From: Albugo candida
Lineage: Eukaryota > Oomycota > Peronosporomycetes > Albuginales > Albuginaceae
Direction of reading: 5' to 3'
Length of the DNA: 64,000 nucleotides
Assembly (NCBI GenBank): GCA_905220665.1
Contig: CAJNAR010000017.1
Span: 124,001 to 188,000 of the forward strand
Shown piece after piece: positions 44,662-55,618 of the stretch. The notes beneath the pieces are model-generated. The model was not told where the DNA came from, searched no databases, and saw only the letters and a program-made list of their open reading frames with translations. A program made the translations under genes and the position numbers. Positions within the stretch are counted from its first letter, which is position 1; every line of letters begins with the position of its first letter.

Positions 44662-46648
44662 AGCTGATCAGCATTCCCCGGATCAATGCCTTTGATCGCA
44701 GCCATTTGCACTGGCGAAGCGGGATTCTGCAGTATTAATCGCTGACAAAAAGTTAGCGTCGATAGATTTCATAATACAACACAGAATCTACCTCGATCAT
44801 TTTTCTTGATAAAGGTCTGACCTTTGGGGATGTAATGCGTTTTGTCTCTTGTTTGAAAAGATTGAAGAGGTACTCGATATGATACTTCTTCTCCTTTTGT
44901 GGCGTAGTATAGGATTCGCGGGAAGGCTGAATATCGATAAGCTCAGAGTCATCTTCAAACTCGGAAGTCGCAGTGACAAAGGTGGCAGGACCACAGTTGC
45001 ATCTGCGACAGCAGCGATCTTGATTGATGGCATAGCCAAAGTGAGAAAACAGGGTGGCTCGACGACATTCTAAAGTCTGGCAGTATGAGACGACTTGGTT
45101 TAATGCTTGAGTAGCGTTCTCATCATCGGCCATGCGAGAGCTAATGTGATCGGGATTTTCGTGCGGAGACTGTCGGACTTTATTTGCTTGGGATTGATCT
45201 GCCTCAGCATACAACAATACACATAACGAAGGTTGGCCATCACGACCAGCTCTTCCCTACAAAAAAAGTGAAAATGTGCCATGAGGAATGAAGTTGTCAC
45301 GTACAATCTGCTGATAATACGCTGTGAGAGAAAGCGGAAGGGAATAATGGACAACCACACGAACGTCAGAGCGGTCGATCCCGAGCTGTCAGAGGCGTTA
45401 TCAGTACTCGGTTCATTGAAAACGTACTTGCTGGACGTACCCCGAACGCACTTGTTGCACATATGATCGATATATTTCCCGCCATCCACTGCTTCCTCAT
45501 ATACTCTCGACGTTTTGGAGTCATCCCCGCATGATAAATACCGGCTCGACATCCTGCACGTATAAGATGCATCGCGGCTTGTTCCGTTTCTCGCTTGGTC
45601 AAACAATACACCACAGTTGGACGATCCTCACAGATCTTTGCAATATAAGCCGCATTGCATGCAGAATTCTCATGCTTGCGGATGACTTGGATGTCCAAAT
45701 TGATTCGATCAAAGACCTGTTGAACGAGAATCATCTTTTCGCTGAGATTTTTCATGCTCTTATTTTCGTCAAAACACTTTATTTCGTTTGTGTAATCCTC
45801 GATCGCGCCAGGTTGTGTCGGCACCAAGTCAAAAAGCCCAGCGAGTGTTCCGATTCCCTCATCTGAAATCGTGGCAGTGAGCAGCGACATAGGGATTCCA
45901 GGACAATTGGAACGTTTCCATGCTGCAAGCTCGAGGTATGCAGGCCGAAAATCGTATCCCCATTCCAAAACACAGTGTGCTTCATCGAGAACAATACGAG
46001 CAAGCATTTGATTTTGTATGCAATTTTCGATCCATTTTTTCATGTCTTTGTTTTTCAACAGGAATTCAGGCGTTGTGTATATCAGACGCTGATTCATAAG
46101 CAATTTTTGAAGCCAATTTTCGTCGTGATTTTTCGACTTTGAGAAGCCATGTTGTGAGCCAATGAGTTGGATCGCATCGATGCTTCTGGCTCTGAGTGCG
46201 GCTATTTGGTCCTGTAGAGAACACAATGAAATGACAATACGAATGGAGCATTTTCCTAGCGATTTACTTGAATGAGTGCGACAAGCGGTGAAATCACAAG
46301 AGTTGCTCTAGCTTCTGGTTCTAAAAGCGCAGGTGCCTGGAAGATGAGACTCTTTCCAGCGCCAGTAGGTAAATGGACAAACAAGCTGTATCCTTTCATA
46401 CAGGCAATTATAGAAGCCTCCTGCTCATGAGTCAAATGTTCCGGCATTAGCGAGTCCACTTTCGACCATTCTGTGGGTGACAAATGTCGGAGAAGCGCGT
46501 CTTTCGCTGTGCTTACTTGAGAGTCAGGAGTAATGGCCGTATGTTTATGAACAAACGTGGAATGAATAAAGCGATTGCGAAATGTGTTTAGCGAGCGCTG
46601 CCAAAGTCGCTCCGACAAATAATTCCTGGCTGACATTATCATGCGCAT
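44580..46648 (-). CDS. RecQ-type DNA helicase
   Basis: 3'-5' SF2 helicase for replication and recombination intermediates, 619 aa. Exons 46268-46648, 45441-46211, 45305-45385, 44792-45256, 44580-44741 (introns 48-56 nt). Motif 0/I LTHEQEASI and LPTGAGKS; motif II DEAHC; motif III SLLTATI; motif V ATSAFGLGIDRSDVR and motif VI QQIGRAGRDG are both completed by splicing. A RecQ-Ct zinc-binding region with clustered Cys follows (CRRATLFSHFGY, then RCCRRCNC). The last exon (ERLILQNPASPVQMAAIKG) is reached through an intron with a CTAAC branch-like motif. No separate HRDC domain is evident. Translation could begin at any of three Met in the first five codons. Confidence 0.92.
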
Positions 46649-46685
46649 TTAGCGATTGTTTGCAATAAATATTGTAAATTCGATC
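46649..46685. promoter_or_regulatory. 37-bp divergent region RecQ / STN1
   Basis: Only 37 bp separate the two start codons, so each gene's core promoter must overlap the other's transcribed or coding region. No recognisable motif. Confidence 0.5.
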
Positions 46686-48108
46686 ATGTCGATTTGGTGT
46701 TTTGGTGAGGATCCATTGACTTGGGTAGTGTGCATCGTCATACTGTAGCAATACGTTCACTAAAGACTGCTTGTAGTGCTTTGTGAAGCTACTTGGCATT
46801 CACATACGAAAATATCTGGTCGAGTATGACGGTATTCCAGGCAGCATCGCATGGCCAGTGCTTGAGTCTACTGGTCAGAATACGAGCATTATAAGGAAAA
46901 GACTTATTACAAAGGCCCAAGTCAGTGGGATTGTGATTTCGATTCAGCACAAAGCAGAGCGAGGTGATAAAAACTCTTATTTTGTGGACGTAATTGAAGC
47001 GTACATAGTCGAGTTTCTAGTTGACGATGGAACAGCCTTAATCCCTGCGGTACTCTGGCTACCTGAAGCATATCAGGAAAGAAGAAGCGTACCGATTGCT
47101 CTTGGTGATTTGGTCCATTTCGAGGGAAAACTCCATAGAGAAGCACGACGTGACAACTTTGGAGAGTAAGGCACGAGAAGCTCGATGTAAGTCTTTTGTT
47201 CAAGGATCGTCCATTATTAGGCCAAACCAAATCGAACTTCGCATCTTACGCTACTCTGTAATGGAAGATCCGAATGAGGAAGTGGCACATTGGCTAGAGA
47301 CCATACAACTATGCCGTGAAGTCTACTCGTCTACGGAATATTTGATAGAGCCAAGTCGAGAAAATTTCTTTGCATCTGAGCTGCATTCTTCAAAAGCTAA
47401 AGGTTGCGAACTTGGGCGCCGGGAAGGTGTTGCATTAAAGGCGTTTCTCGAAATGGAATGGGATCCAATTTTAATGGAAATCAGCGAAAATGACGGATTG
47501 GATCGACTGTTTATGGACGTGATACAAAAACTCATCGATAAACAGAAGAATTCCGGTAGCCCGCGTCATTTTGTATGAACTAATCATGGGACTTATATTC
47601 TGCATTGAGGAAGCTTCCGCACCGATCCGTGTCACCTTTACGGAAATGCTGCACGATTTTGAGGTATCAAGAGAGCGAACGTAATGGGCAACAATTTGAA
47701 ACATTTGCGTGTAGCTGGATGGGAAGATTCAGGTCAAACACGATTTTGTGAGACTTTTACGGCTAGTCTTTTCGGAATTACGATCCCTGGGACTGCTTCA
47801 TCTGTTCGATCCTGAAACCGATGTTCACGTGCTCCAAACGCATAGCTTTACATTGAAATCAGCTCTCATGTCACTTCTTCAAGGTATGATACCTCAAGCA
47901 CGACGGAATGTGTCGATTCGTCTCATGAGTAACAAATCATTCAGGCTCTCCACACGGGCAATCGTTTACCGATATCGCTGGGGCTATACTCCAAAAGAAT
48001 GAATTTCAGCATATTTCGGTAGAATGGCTTCGATACTCGCTACAAAAACTGATTGAGGAAGAACTGATCAGTAAGCACAATGATAAGTTTTCTATTCTCC
48101 TTCAATGA
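46686..48108 (+). CDS. CST complex subunit STN1 homologue
   Basis: Single-strand DNA-binding subunit of CST, which protects telomeres and promotes fill-in synthesis. 381 aa, exons 46686-46724, 46777-47165, 47221-47555, 47614-47663, 47715-47883, 47945-48108 (introns 51-61 nt). The N terminus (MSIWCFGEDPLTW, then CFVKLLGIHIRKYL) parallels the LWGLDP...LYIRDIL start of animal STN1. The OB fold has TKAQVSGIVISI and VEFLVDDGTALIPAVLW, followed by DPNEEVAHWLETIQL. The C-terminal third has two winged-helix-like segments (VKHDFVRLLRLVFSELRSLG; FQHISVEWLRYSLQKLIEEE). The 39-nt first exon and the fourth exon are the least certain. Confidence 0.85.
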
Positions 48109-48491
48109 AAATGCAATTCCCACTGATCGGTATGTCACTTTGCCTCCGTCAAGTCGACTTCTTGCTGATATCGATGCAAGGAATCAAAAAGGGCGTGCGC
48201 TGTCGACCGCATCCATCCCTAGAGGGCGCATCGAGACGTTCATCTTTCTCTCTTTTGTAATGGCAGATACGCCTGATAGAGTTTGACTTCTGCTACTGCG
48301 TGAGTATGGAATCAAAGTCGATGAGTAAAATCAATGTCGCTTGCACCAAACCAGCTTTTCTCGTGTGATTTCATAGTGATGTTTCGATTCCTCTTTATTC
48401 GGTCCGCAGCATACCAAATGGGATTGATTCCTCAATGAGGTATTTTGGATGCGGCATCAAGAACGGCCAAGAAATGTTTCGCGCTATCTGG
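48109..48491. other. convergent intergenic region
   Basis: About 380 bp. On the minus strand, pieces of open frame (for example DSAKHFLAVLDAA at 48485-48435) continue beyond the GBP stop but are broken by in-frame stops, so an extra 3' exon of the GBP gene is conceivable but unsupported. Confidence 0.4.
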
Positions 48492-50497
48492 TTATACCAT
48501 GAATCCTGCAAGCGCATCAGCAAACTGTACATCACCTTCACGGTCAGTACAAAAGTATTCATGCTGTAACGAAGGAGGCAACGCAGTGATCTTCATAAAT
48601 AACTCATTCAAGCGAGCCTGCAATTCATTTTTTTCCTGTATGGGAAGAAAAGGTCAGCTTGGAACGCGCGCAAATCGAAGATGCAAACCTCATTTCGTTT
48701 ATCCAGTGTTGTCACCAAACTTTGGTGCCGAGTATCCGCATTCAGGGTAACGGATTCAAGAAGCTCGCGAACTTTTGAGACTTGTGCTTCCAGGTCTTTT
48801 TCCTTATCTTCTGCAGTTTTGATGCTTTGTGACAAAGTTTCTATGAGCTCACATCGATGTTTTCCCTCCATTTCGAGATCAGAACGAAGCTTCTGTATTG
48901 TTTCTTCCAATTCCTTTTTTTCCAGCGCCGCGTCAACAAGATTCTGCTCTACCACAATTACTTGCTGCGTCAGCTTGTTGTTTTCATCTTGTTGATGTTT
49001 CAGTTCGTTACGCAGTCGATTCGTCTCATTGTCGTCAAGGTTTGCACGAACGTTATGGGCTTGGCGAGCTTTCTCGATCATTTTCCTTTCACTCACTACA
49101 CTTTGCCGCATTTTCTCTTCTTCGCTCTTGAAATGCGCAGTTAGTGCTTCCTTCCTGTCCTCATAATCTCGTTTCAAATGTTCTCTCAGGTCTTTCACCT
49201 GTTCTTCATTCGCTTCACGGACGACATGCTTTTCCAAGTATTCAAAAGTATCGACTGCTTGCTTCTGAATGAAAAGATTCATCACACTTGATTTCTCGGG
49301 CCCTTTGGCCTGATCTTCATACTGTCTAATGAACGCTTCCAAAGCATCTAAAAGAATGTGCTTAGAGCCTTCCAAATCACCTTGTTGACCTGCTTTATCG
49401 AAATCGGGCTTTAATAACTCCCACAACTCTTCTTTTAACAGCACACAATACTGACGAGAATGATCGTGTAACTTTCCGAGCTGTTCTCGATGAACTTCTC
49501 GTAGCTGTTTTCTCAGTTGCTGCTGAACTGTCTGAGACACTGTTGAAGAATTATTTGTTCCATTCTGATAGATTTCCATGGCAAGGCTGAACATTTCTTC
49601 ATGAAGACTTTGGAATGCATCGAGGTCTAGCGGAGGTGATTCATTATTAGCAGCCTCGAGACATTCGGAATACATCACTAAGGCTTCATTGGCCGTCTGC
49701 TCACAGCGAGAATGCACAATTTGATCCCATGCAGCCTCTAGATCGATTTCTCTTGATTCATCATGAATCATCTCATCCATTATCATCATCAGTTGGCCAA
49801 ATACGTTTGCTGAAAGTGCAGTTCCAAACATTGACTTGGTTCTCAATTGTTTAGAAAGCATATCATTATGCTTTTCTCCATCCTCCCCAATAAAGCTCTG
49901 CAAAGAAAAAGTGCCAATATGTCGAAGTCGAACTAGATCTTCCCATTCTGAAAATCCATTGATTCCCAGCGTTATATGCTCAGTAGATTCTAAAGAAGAT
50001 ATTGCGATCGAGTGTGGTAAGAGCTCATAAAGCGTTGCAATGTTATGACGTTCCCAATCGATCGATTTATACAGAGGTCCATAAAGTCGCATCAGAATCT
50101 CTACGAGCGGATCGGAACTGGATGGCCAAAACACCAGCAAAGAGGAAAACATGCAGAAAACATGAAGCCAATTCATCAAAATCTCATTTTGTGTCGTAAG
50201 AGGGGAAACTGTAATACTAAATACGAGTATCAGTGTGTTAGCTCTATCATTGTGAAATGACGCGAGAAATTGAAAAGCAGAAGTTGGCATCTCTGCCTCA
50301 ATGCTATGATTGAAATCGGATAATAGTTTCTCTGCAAGGAGAAAGCGATCTGATTGCGTCAATTCATCTCCAACTAGACAGAGAATAGAGACGTTATGAT
50401 TATTAGATTCGATTTGTAGCTTTTCACTCAACGCCTCGGAAAAATCGTACGAGGATCTATCCAAACACGGCAAATTATGCCAAATCACATGTTCCAT
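48492..50497 (-). CDS. guanylate-binding-protein family member with degenerate GTPase domain
   Basis: 650 aa, exons 48689-50497 and 48492-48635 (53-nt intron). The C-terminal two thirds match the GBP helical domain: ANEALVMYSECLEAA, LHEEMFSLAMEIYQ, HDHSRQYCVLLKEELWEL, and a long coiled coil (about 440-610). The N-terminal 200 residues keep the general pattern of the large GTPase domain (VSILCLVGDEL at the P-loop position, a hydrophobic TLILVFSITVS strand) but lack the GxxRxGKS P-loop, the DxEG switch II and an RD guanine motif. GTP hydrolysis is therefore unlikely. Canonical GBPs act as dynamin-like GTPases on membranes. The family call rests mainly on the C-terminal half. Confidence 0.78.
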
Positions 50498-50541
50498 TTT
50501 GATGGAACTGCTTTATCTGGGATAGTGTTTTGCACATGATT

Positions 50542-51162
50542 TTAGGCAAGATCTGCCGAATGGAGCTGATCAATGACCTTTTTGGCACCGAGATCGATCT
50601 CGATTGGTTCCAACGACGAGTCAGCTGCTAGTGTCGAAAGAGTTTTTTCTCCCTGGTTGCGCTTCTGATGCAATTTTTGAGATGAGACATGGAGATAAAT
50701 ATATAGAATTACGAACGACTACCTTTGACATCAGTGAGCGCATCAAATTAGTTACAGTACCCGATTGAAGTAATGGGTTCGCGACATTGTGTATCATTTC
50801 GAATTGTTTCTCCAGTTCGTGCGTTTTGGCCAAAGCGCGTTGTACAAATTCCTTAGAGCAAAAAAGATTCACGTGAACAGCTTATGTGATAAAAAGTGAT
50901 ATAGCATCCTGACCTCCATCATATCAATCTTATCGAACATCTTTTCAAGTTTCTTGCAATTGAGTTGCAAGGACTCGAGCGCTCGCTGTATTTCATCTGT
51001 TCCCACACTGGCAGACTTTGTCGTAGCAAGCGATTGATCAATTCTATATAATGAAAGCTCTACTTTCTCATCAAATCTCTGCATTCCTTCCACGGCATCC
51101 TCCGCGACGTCTTCGTACTCTAAACAAGCTTCATACAATGATTTGCTACACGAATCGATCAT
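50542..51162 (-). CDS. small coiled-coil protein, possibly BLOC/BORC-like
   Basis: 166 aa, exons 50914-51162, 50723-50851, 50542-50664 (introns 62 and 58 nt). Almost entirely amphipathic helix (YEDVAEDAVEGMQRFDEKVE; KKLEKMFDKIDMMEEFVQRA, the latter completed by splicing), ending with an acidic tail. The size and the K-F-D-K-I-D...EEFV pattern resemble small subunits of BLOC-1/BORC lysosome-positioning complexes, but I cannot assign one. It is divergently transcribed from the PRMT gene and ends 44 bp upstream of the GBP start. Confidence 0.75.
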
Positions 51163-51281
51163 TTGGAAACCGTTTCTGAACCGATGCTGTCGGTAATTAC
51201 ATTTCTGCTCAATAGGCTAATTTGACCGGTTTTTTCGCTAGACGCACTGAAACCATTCGTAATACGCAACACATTGTAACA

Positions 51282-52494
51282 ATGGTCGATGAAGCTCCAC
51301 TAGATTCCTCTTTGGACATGGACCACGGCACCAAGTTGGCATGGGAAAGGAGCTCTGACTTTGCAAATTATTTCTGCACCTATGGCTATGTGTACCATCA
51401 GAAACAAATGCTTTCCGACGATCTTCGAATGCAGTGTTATCGGGATGCCATCTTTGAAAATTCTTCTCATTTCAAGGACAAAGTCGTACTAGATGTTGGG
51501 ACAGGTAGTGGGATTCTGGCAATTTGGGCTGCTCAGGCAGGAGCAAGAAAAGTTTACGCTGTAGAGGTGCTGTGCTGGATTTGTGCCAGTATTGAGAACA
51601 TTGTATGCTAAAGTCCTAATATTTTTTCAGGCCACAGATATCGCGTTACAAGCTCGCAAGCTGGTAAAAGCCAATGCTCAGGAGAACGTAGTCACAATCA
51701 TACAAGCGAAAGTAGAAGATGTCACACTACCCGAAAAAGTTGATGTGATCATTTCAGAATGGATGGGATATTTTCTTTTACGAGAATCCATGCTAGATTC
51801 GGTTCTTGTTGCGAGAGATCGATGGTTGAAACCAGAAGGTTCATTATTTCCGTCTCATGCTTCGATGTATATTGCACCAGTGTGCAATGAAGACAATAGC
51901 AATAAACGGTACTCGGAATTCACGTCGGCTATGGATGATTGGAGGCGTTTTGTTGACAACACGAAAAGCACTTGGGGAGTAGATATGTCTGTACTTGGTA
52001 GTGCATTTCGCAAAGAACAAGACCAGTACTCGTTACGAACATCTGCTTGGGCTGAAATAACACCAGAAGATCTCATTGGCGATGAAGTGGAAATCGCCTC
52101 ATGGAATTTATTAGAGTGCACCATCGATGACGTCAAGCAAGTCCAGGCAAGCTTTGACTTCCAGTTCCAATCAACGACTCGCTTCGGAGGTATTGCTGGA
52201 TGGTTTGAAGTGGACTTCAAAGGATGTCCTAGTCATCCTGCAGCTCATGCGGTCAATCTTACAACTTCACCATTTGTCCAGCCTACGCATTGGGGCCAGC
52301 AAGTATTCCCAATCAGTCCTCCAACTCAGGTTTGCGAGGGCGATCGAGTTGAGGGGACAGTGATTGTGGTGCGTCGATCGGACAATCAACGGCTCATGAA
52401 TGTCAAATTCGAGTACCGTCTCCAATTGCAAGATGATTCCATGCAATCCTCGGAATCTCAAGATAAAGTTTGTCGTACATTTCTTATTGAATAG
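51282..52494 (+). CDS. protein arginine N-methyltransferase, PRMT10-like
   Basis: S-adenosylmethionine-dependent class I PRMT, 382 aa, exons 51282-51566 and 51631-52494 (64-nt intron). Motifs: NYFCTYGYVYHQKQML at the N-terminal substrate helix, SAM-binding VLDVGTGSGILAIWAAQAG, KVYAVEATDIA across the intron, the double-E loop SEWMGYFLLRESML and the THW loop (PTHWGQQVF). The close wording of the SAM and double-E regions matches the plant-type PRMT10 group, which makes asymmetric dimethylarginine on histones and RNA-binding proteins. ATG 51282 is the first in-frame Met; upstream frame has only non-ATG codons. Confidence 0.92.
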
Positions 52495-52534
52495 GAGACC
52501 TTCTATTAAAAATATCACTGTGCTGCATCGGCAA

Positions 52535-53805
52535 ATGAGCCGTGACTTGATCAAAAAGGAGCTCCATGCGCTTTACTTTCTGCGCCATTTGAAATCACTT
52601 TCGGAAGGATATGAGCTTCAAGACTCAAACCGCGTCGTACTTGTACGTGCTTCTTGCCACAACAGGCATACTGACTGACATGGATTCGCAACGAGGCTTT
52701 TTTTTGCATCCACGGTTTGGCTATACTGAACGAGCTTCATCGAGTGGATAAAGGCGTAATTATAGAATGGGTGTATGCGTTACAAACTCAGTTTTGCGAC
52801 TTAGAATGTCAGTAAGAGGCGTCCATTGGAGGCAAACGATCTGATTGAGAGAACGTAGCAGGAAAAATTGTTGGTGGATTTCGTGGTAGCGTGTGGTTCG
52901 GTCGATCTGATTCGGTAAATATGACAATGCGCTTTTCGCATATTTACCAATTATGTCATGTAGACGGAAAACAATAGCGCGCAATTTGACGAAAGCAGCA
53001 TCGCAGCGACTTACGCGGCGCTAAGTATTTTGAAAACACTGGGGGATGATCACAGCCGGGTAAACAAGAAAGCAATTGTTCAGATGCTTCGAAAGCTGCA
53101 AAGTTCTTCAGGATGGTACCGGCGCACATCCTTGCTCGTATTTCCTCTCCGTTTTAACAACATGAAGCTTTTCCTCGATCAGACTCGGCTCGGAGCAGGA
53201 TATGCGGTTTATCTTTTGCGCTTGTGCGATTTCCTACTTGCTGGATGATTGGTCGGGAGTCGATAAGTCGTTGATGTGTCACTACATCAACAAATGTCGG
53301 GTAGGTCGTATGAATGTTTGATGAAAGGGGCTTGCTGACAAAACGACCATAGAATTATGACGGTAGCATTGGTATCGCTCCTGGGGCGGAAGGACAAGGG
53401 GGTGCTGTTTTTTGTGCAATCGCAGCGTTAAAGCTTTCTGGATGTGAGAGAAACTTGGATTGTGACCAGAAAAAATTGATTCGTTGGCTGGTATTTCGCC
53501 AGCAAAATGGATTTCAGGGACGATGTAATAAGGAACCCGACTCGTGCTACGCTTTTTGGAATGGAGGAGCATTGGATTTATTGGAACGTCACACATTTGT
53601 TGACATCGAAAGCATTCGAAATTTCGTTGTATCGTGTCAGCATCCATTGGGAGGATTTGGCAAGTATCCCGACGCATTTCCAGATGTGATGCATTCTTAC
53701 TATAGTCTTGCATGGTTGAGCATCGCGAGTCGATCAAGTCGAAGCTTGGGTATAGAGGGCTTGATTCCAATGGACACAAAGCTGCAAATTCCCTATTGTG
53801 CTTAA
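52535..53805 (+). CDS. geranylgeranyltransferase type I beta subunit
   Basis: Zinc-dependent beta subunit that, with the FTase/GGTase alpha subunit, prenylates CaaL proteins such as Rho GTPases. 337 aa, exons 52535-52642, 52696-52807, 52859-52914, 52964-53115, 53168-53300, 53353-53805 (introns 49-53 nt). Alpha-alpha barrel repeats: DSNRVVLAFFCIHGLAIL, GVIIEWVYALQ, GGFRGSVWFG, ESSIAATYAALSILK, RFIFCACAISYLLDDWSG, EGQGGAVFCAIAALKL. Zinc ligands are in EPDSCYAFW (Asp, Cys) and VMHSYYSLAWL (His). Apparent frame breaks disappear once the introns are removed. The start codon is 41 bp after the PRMT stop on the same strand. Confidence 0.93.
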
Positions 53806-53845
53806 GGATGCTTCGAAGCGTCCACTACTGGACGCACAAGTTTTT

Positions 53846-54868
53846 TTACGTGAGTATTTCAATCCCATTATCAGTGACCAAAATGGTGTGCTCGGCTTGA
53901 GCAGCTCTTGAACCATCCGCCGTTGCTACTGTCCATGCGTCATCCCAATAGACCAGCTAATTAAAAGTATACCATCTGTCAGTATTAGTATAAACCAACG
54001 TCTATACTCACATCAGGTTTCCCAATACATATCGGAGGCTCGATAGTGAACGCCATTCCTGGCAGCATTCGTGTATCTTCCTGATTACGATTATGCAACA
54101 CATAAGGATAACAATGGAACTCCTCACCGATCCCATGTCCCGCGTACTCTTCAATAACCGAAAATCCGTTTTCCTCACACATATCCTCAACGACATCACC
54201 GATTACTGAAAAATAGCTATAAGGGGCGCATCTCTCAATAGAAGCCATCAGTGCCTCATTGGTGACGCGAATGAGTTGCTTGTTACTCTCTTCCACAGAA
54301 CCGACCTCTACCATCCGAGAGGTATCGCCATGGAAGCCTCTTATATAAACTGACACATCGATATTGACTATGTCTCCATCTGCTAACGGCCGACTAAGTG
54401 GTTAGAGTGCACCGTTGTCAGCTACTTCATACGACTTTTCATGATTATAACTCACCTGTCGGGAATTCCATGGACCACCACTTCATTCACCGATGTACAA
54501 ATGCTCTTGGGGTACCCGCCATAATTCAGCGGCGAAGGATACGCTCGATGGCGTATGATCTCATCGTGTACCAATCGATCGATTTCATCTGTTGTTTGGC
54601 CAATATGCACCTGTTTTGCTGCAAATCCGCACATTTCTTTGGCTAATTGACAAGCCGTTCTTAAACCCATTTGCTGGGTAGCATCTAGTATCGGTATGGA
54701 CGAATTCCATGATGATGTTTGCATGTTGGACGCATACGGCGGTTTCTCAATAAAATTAGGAACCTTCCGCAGGGGTGACACCGCTCCTGGTTGCACGCGT
54801 TGCGACTGTGCAGCTGCGTGTGATAACGCGCGGCGGAATCGCATTGTTGGAGGAGATGGCGAATACAT
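53846..54868 (-). CDS. methionine aminopeptidase type I, probably mitochondrial
   Basis: Removes initiator Met. 301 aa, exons 54456-54868, 54012-54393, 53846-53956 (introns 62 and 55 nt). All five metal ligands are present: two Asp in [15 protein letters not shown], His in [11 protein letters not shown], Glu in AFTIEPPI and Glu in [11 protein letters not shown]. The fold order ([32 protein letters not shown]) is that of MAP1/MAP1D. A basic, Arg-rich N terminus ([16 protein letters not shown]) suggests an organellar targeting peptide. No N-terminal zinc finger, unlike cytosolic MAP1. The stop is 40 bp from the convergent GGTase stop. Confidence 0.94.
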
Positions 54869-54907
54869 TATAAAGCGATTTAACACTATTCATTTCAGTT
54901 ATCGTTC

Positions 54908-55456
54908 TTAGCGACGAATTCTTGCCAATAAGCGTGCAAGCATTGGCGTGGCTGTGATCGTCAGTAATCCTCTGGCTGGGCCTACGAATGAATGTATAAA
55001 TAGAAAATTCAGCAATACCGATACAATCGCATACCAGTGGCCAAGGTTGCGATATAAGCACATGCGAGTGAGCCTGCACTGGCGTCGACTTTCCGAGCGT
55101 CTACCATCGGAATCCTATCAAGAAAGGTTTTCACATCGACGCCACTACGAATCACACCATATGAAGCCCCAAATGTTGCAGCGAACATGCTCGCGTGAAA
55201 AGCTGCTGCAATTTTCCCGTATTTTTTCATCACAACCCGAAGTTGTTGCTTCATTGCTTCTTTGTAACTTGAAATCAATTATTTTAGCCAATCAAAAGTG
55301 GCATTGACAGGCTCGTATAACGCATTATGTCCATGTCGTAGTCGTTCAGAGATTTGATGCACGAAGTTTCCTGTGCAATTTTGCTCTTCTTCAAGCCGCT
55401 ACTCCGTGCTGCCGCAAAGATATCGCAAAATTTCGCATATGAGAAACATCTAGCAT
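54908..55456 (-). CDS. FAM210/DUF1279-family mitochondrial membrane protein
   Basis: 130 aa, exons 55448-55456, 55322-55398, 55035-55267, 54908-54981 (introns 49, 54, 53 nt). The DUF1279 core is clear: VMKKYGKIAAAFHASMFAATF, GVDVKTFLDRI, and the C-terminal ATGPARGLLTITATPMLAR created by splicing, which matches TGPAR...TP.IAR in FAM210 proteins. One predicted transmembrane helix. FAM210 proteins sit in the mitochondrial inner membrane and influence mitochondrial translation and morphology. The first coding exon of nine bases (MLD) is an inference from phase and intron size and is the weak point. Confidence 0.78.
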
Positions 55457-55618
55457 TCCAAATTGCCTGAGGTATAGAATCGTCAGCTTAATATATGCCG
55501 AGGCTTGCTATATATTATCACGGCCACCGCATCCGGGAGGAAAGTAGCGATAATAGTTGACGGTTCCGAATTGTTGCTTGTACGGTAACACCGGTTTTTA
55601 ACGGTATCTAGGTTTCAT

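Noticed and set aside
44742..44791. Stop codon at 44753 taken as the RecQ end
   Set aside because: The stop lies inside a consensus intron with a CTAAC element; beyond it the sequence resumes as protein.
52625..52710. Apparent frameshift in the GGTase-I beta gene after DSNR
   Set aside because: A 53-nt intron (52643-52695) restores the family sequence VVLAFFCIHGL, so no frameshift is needed.
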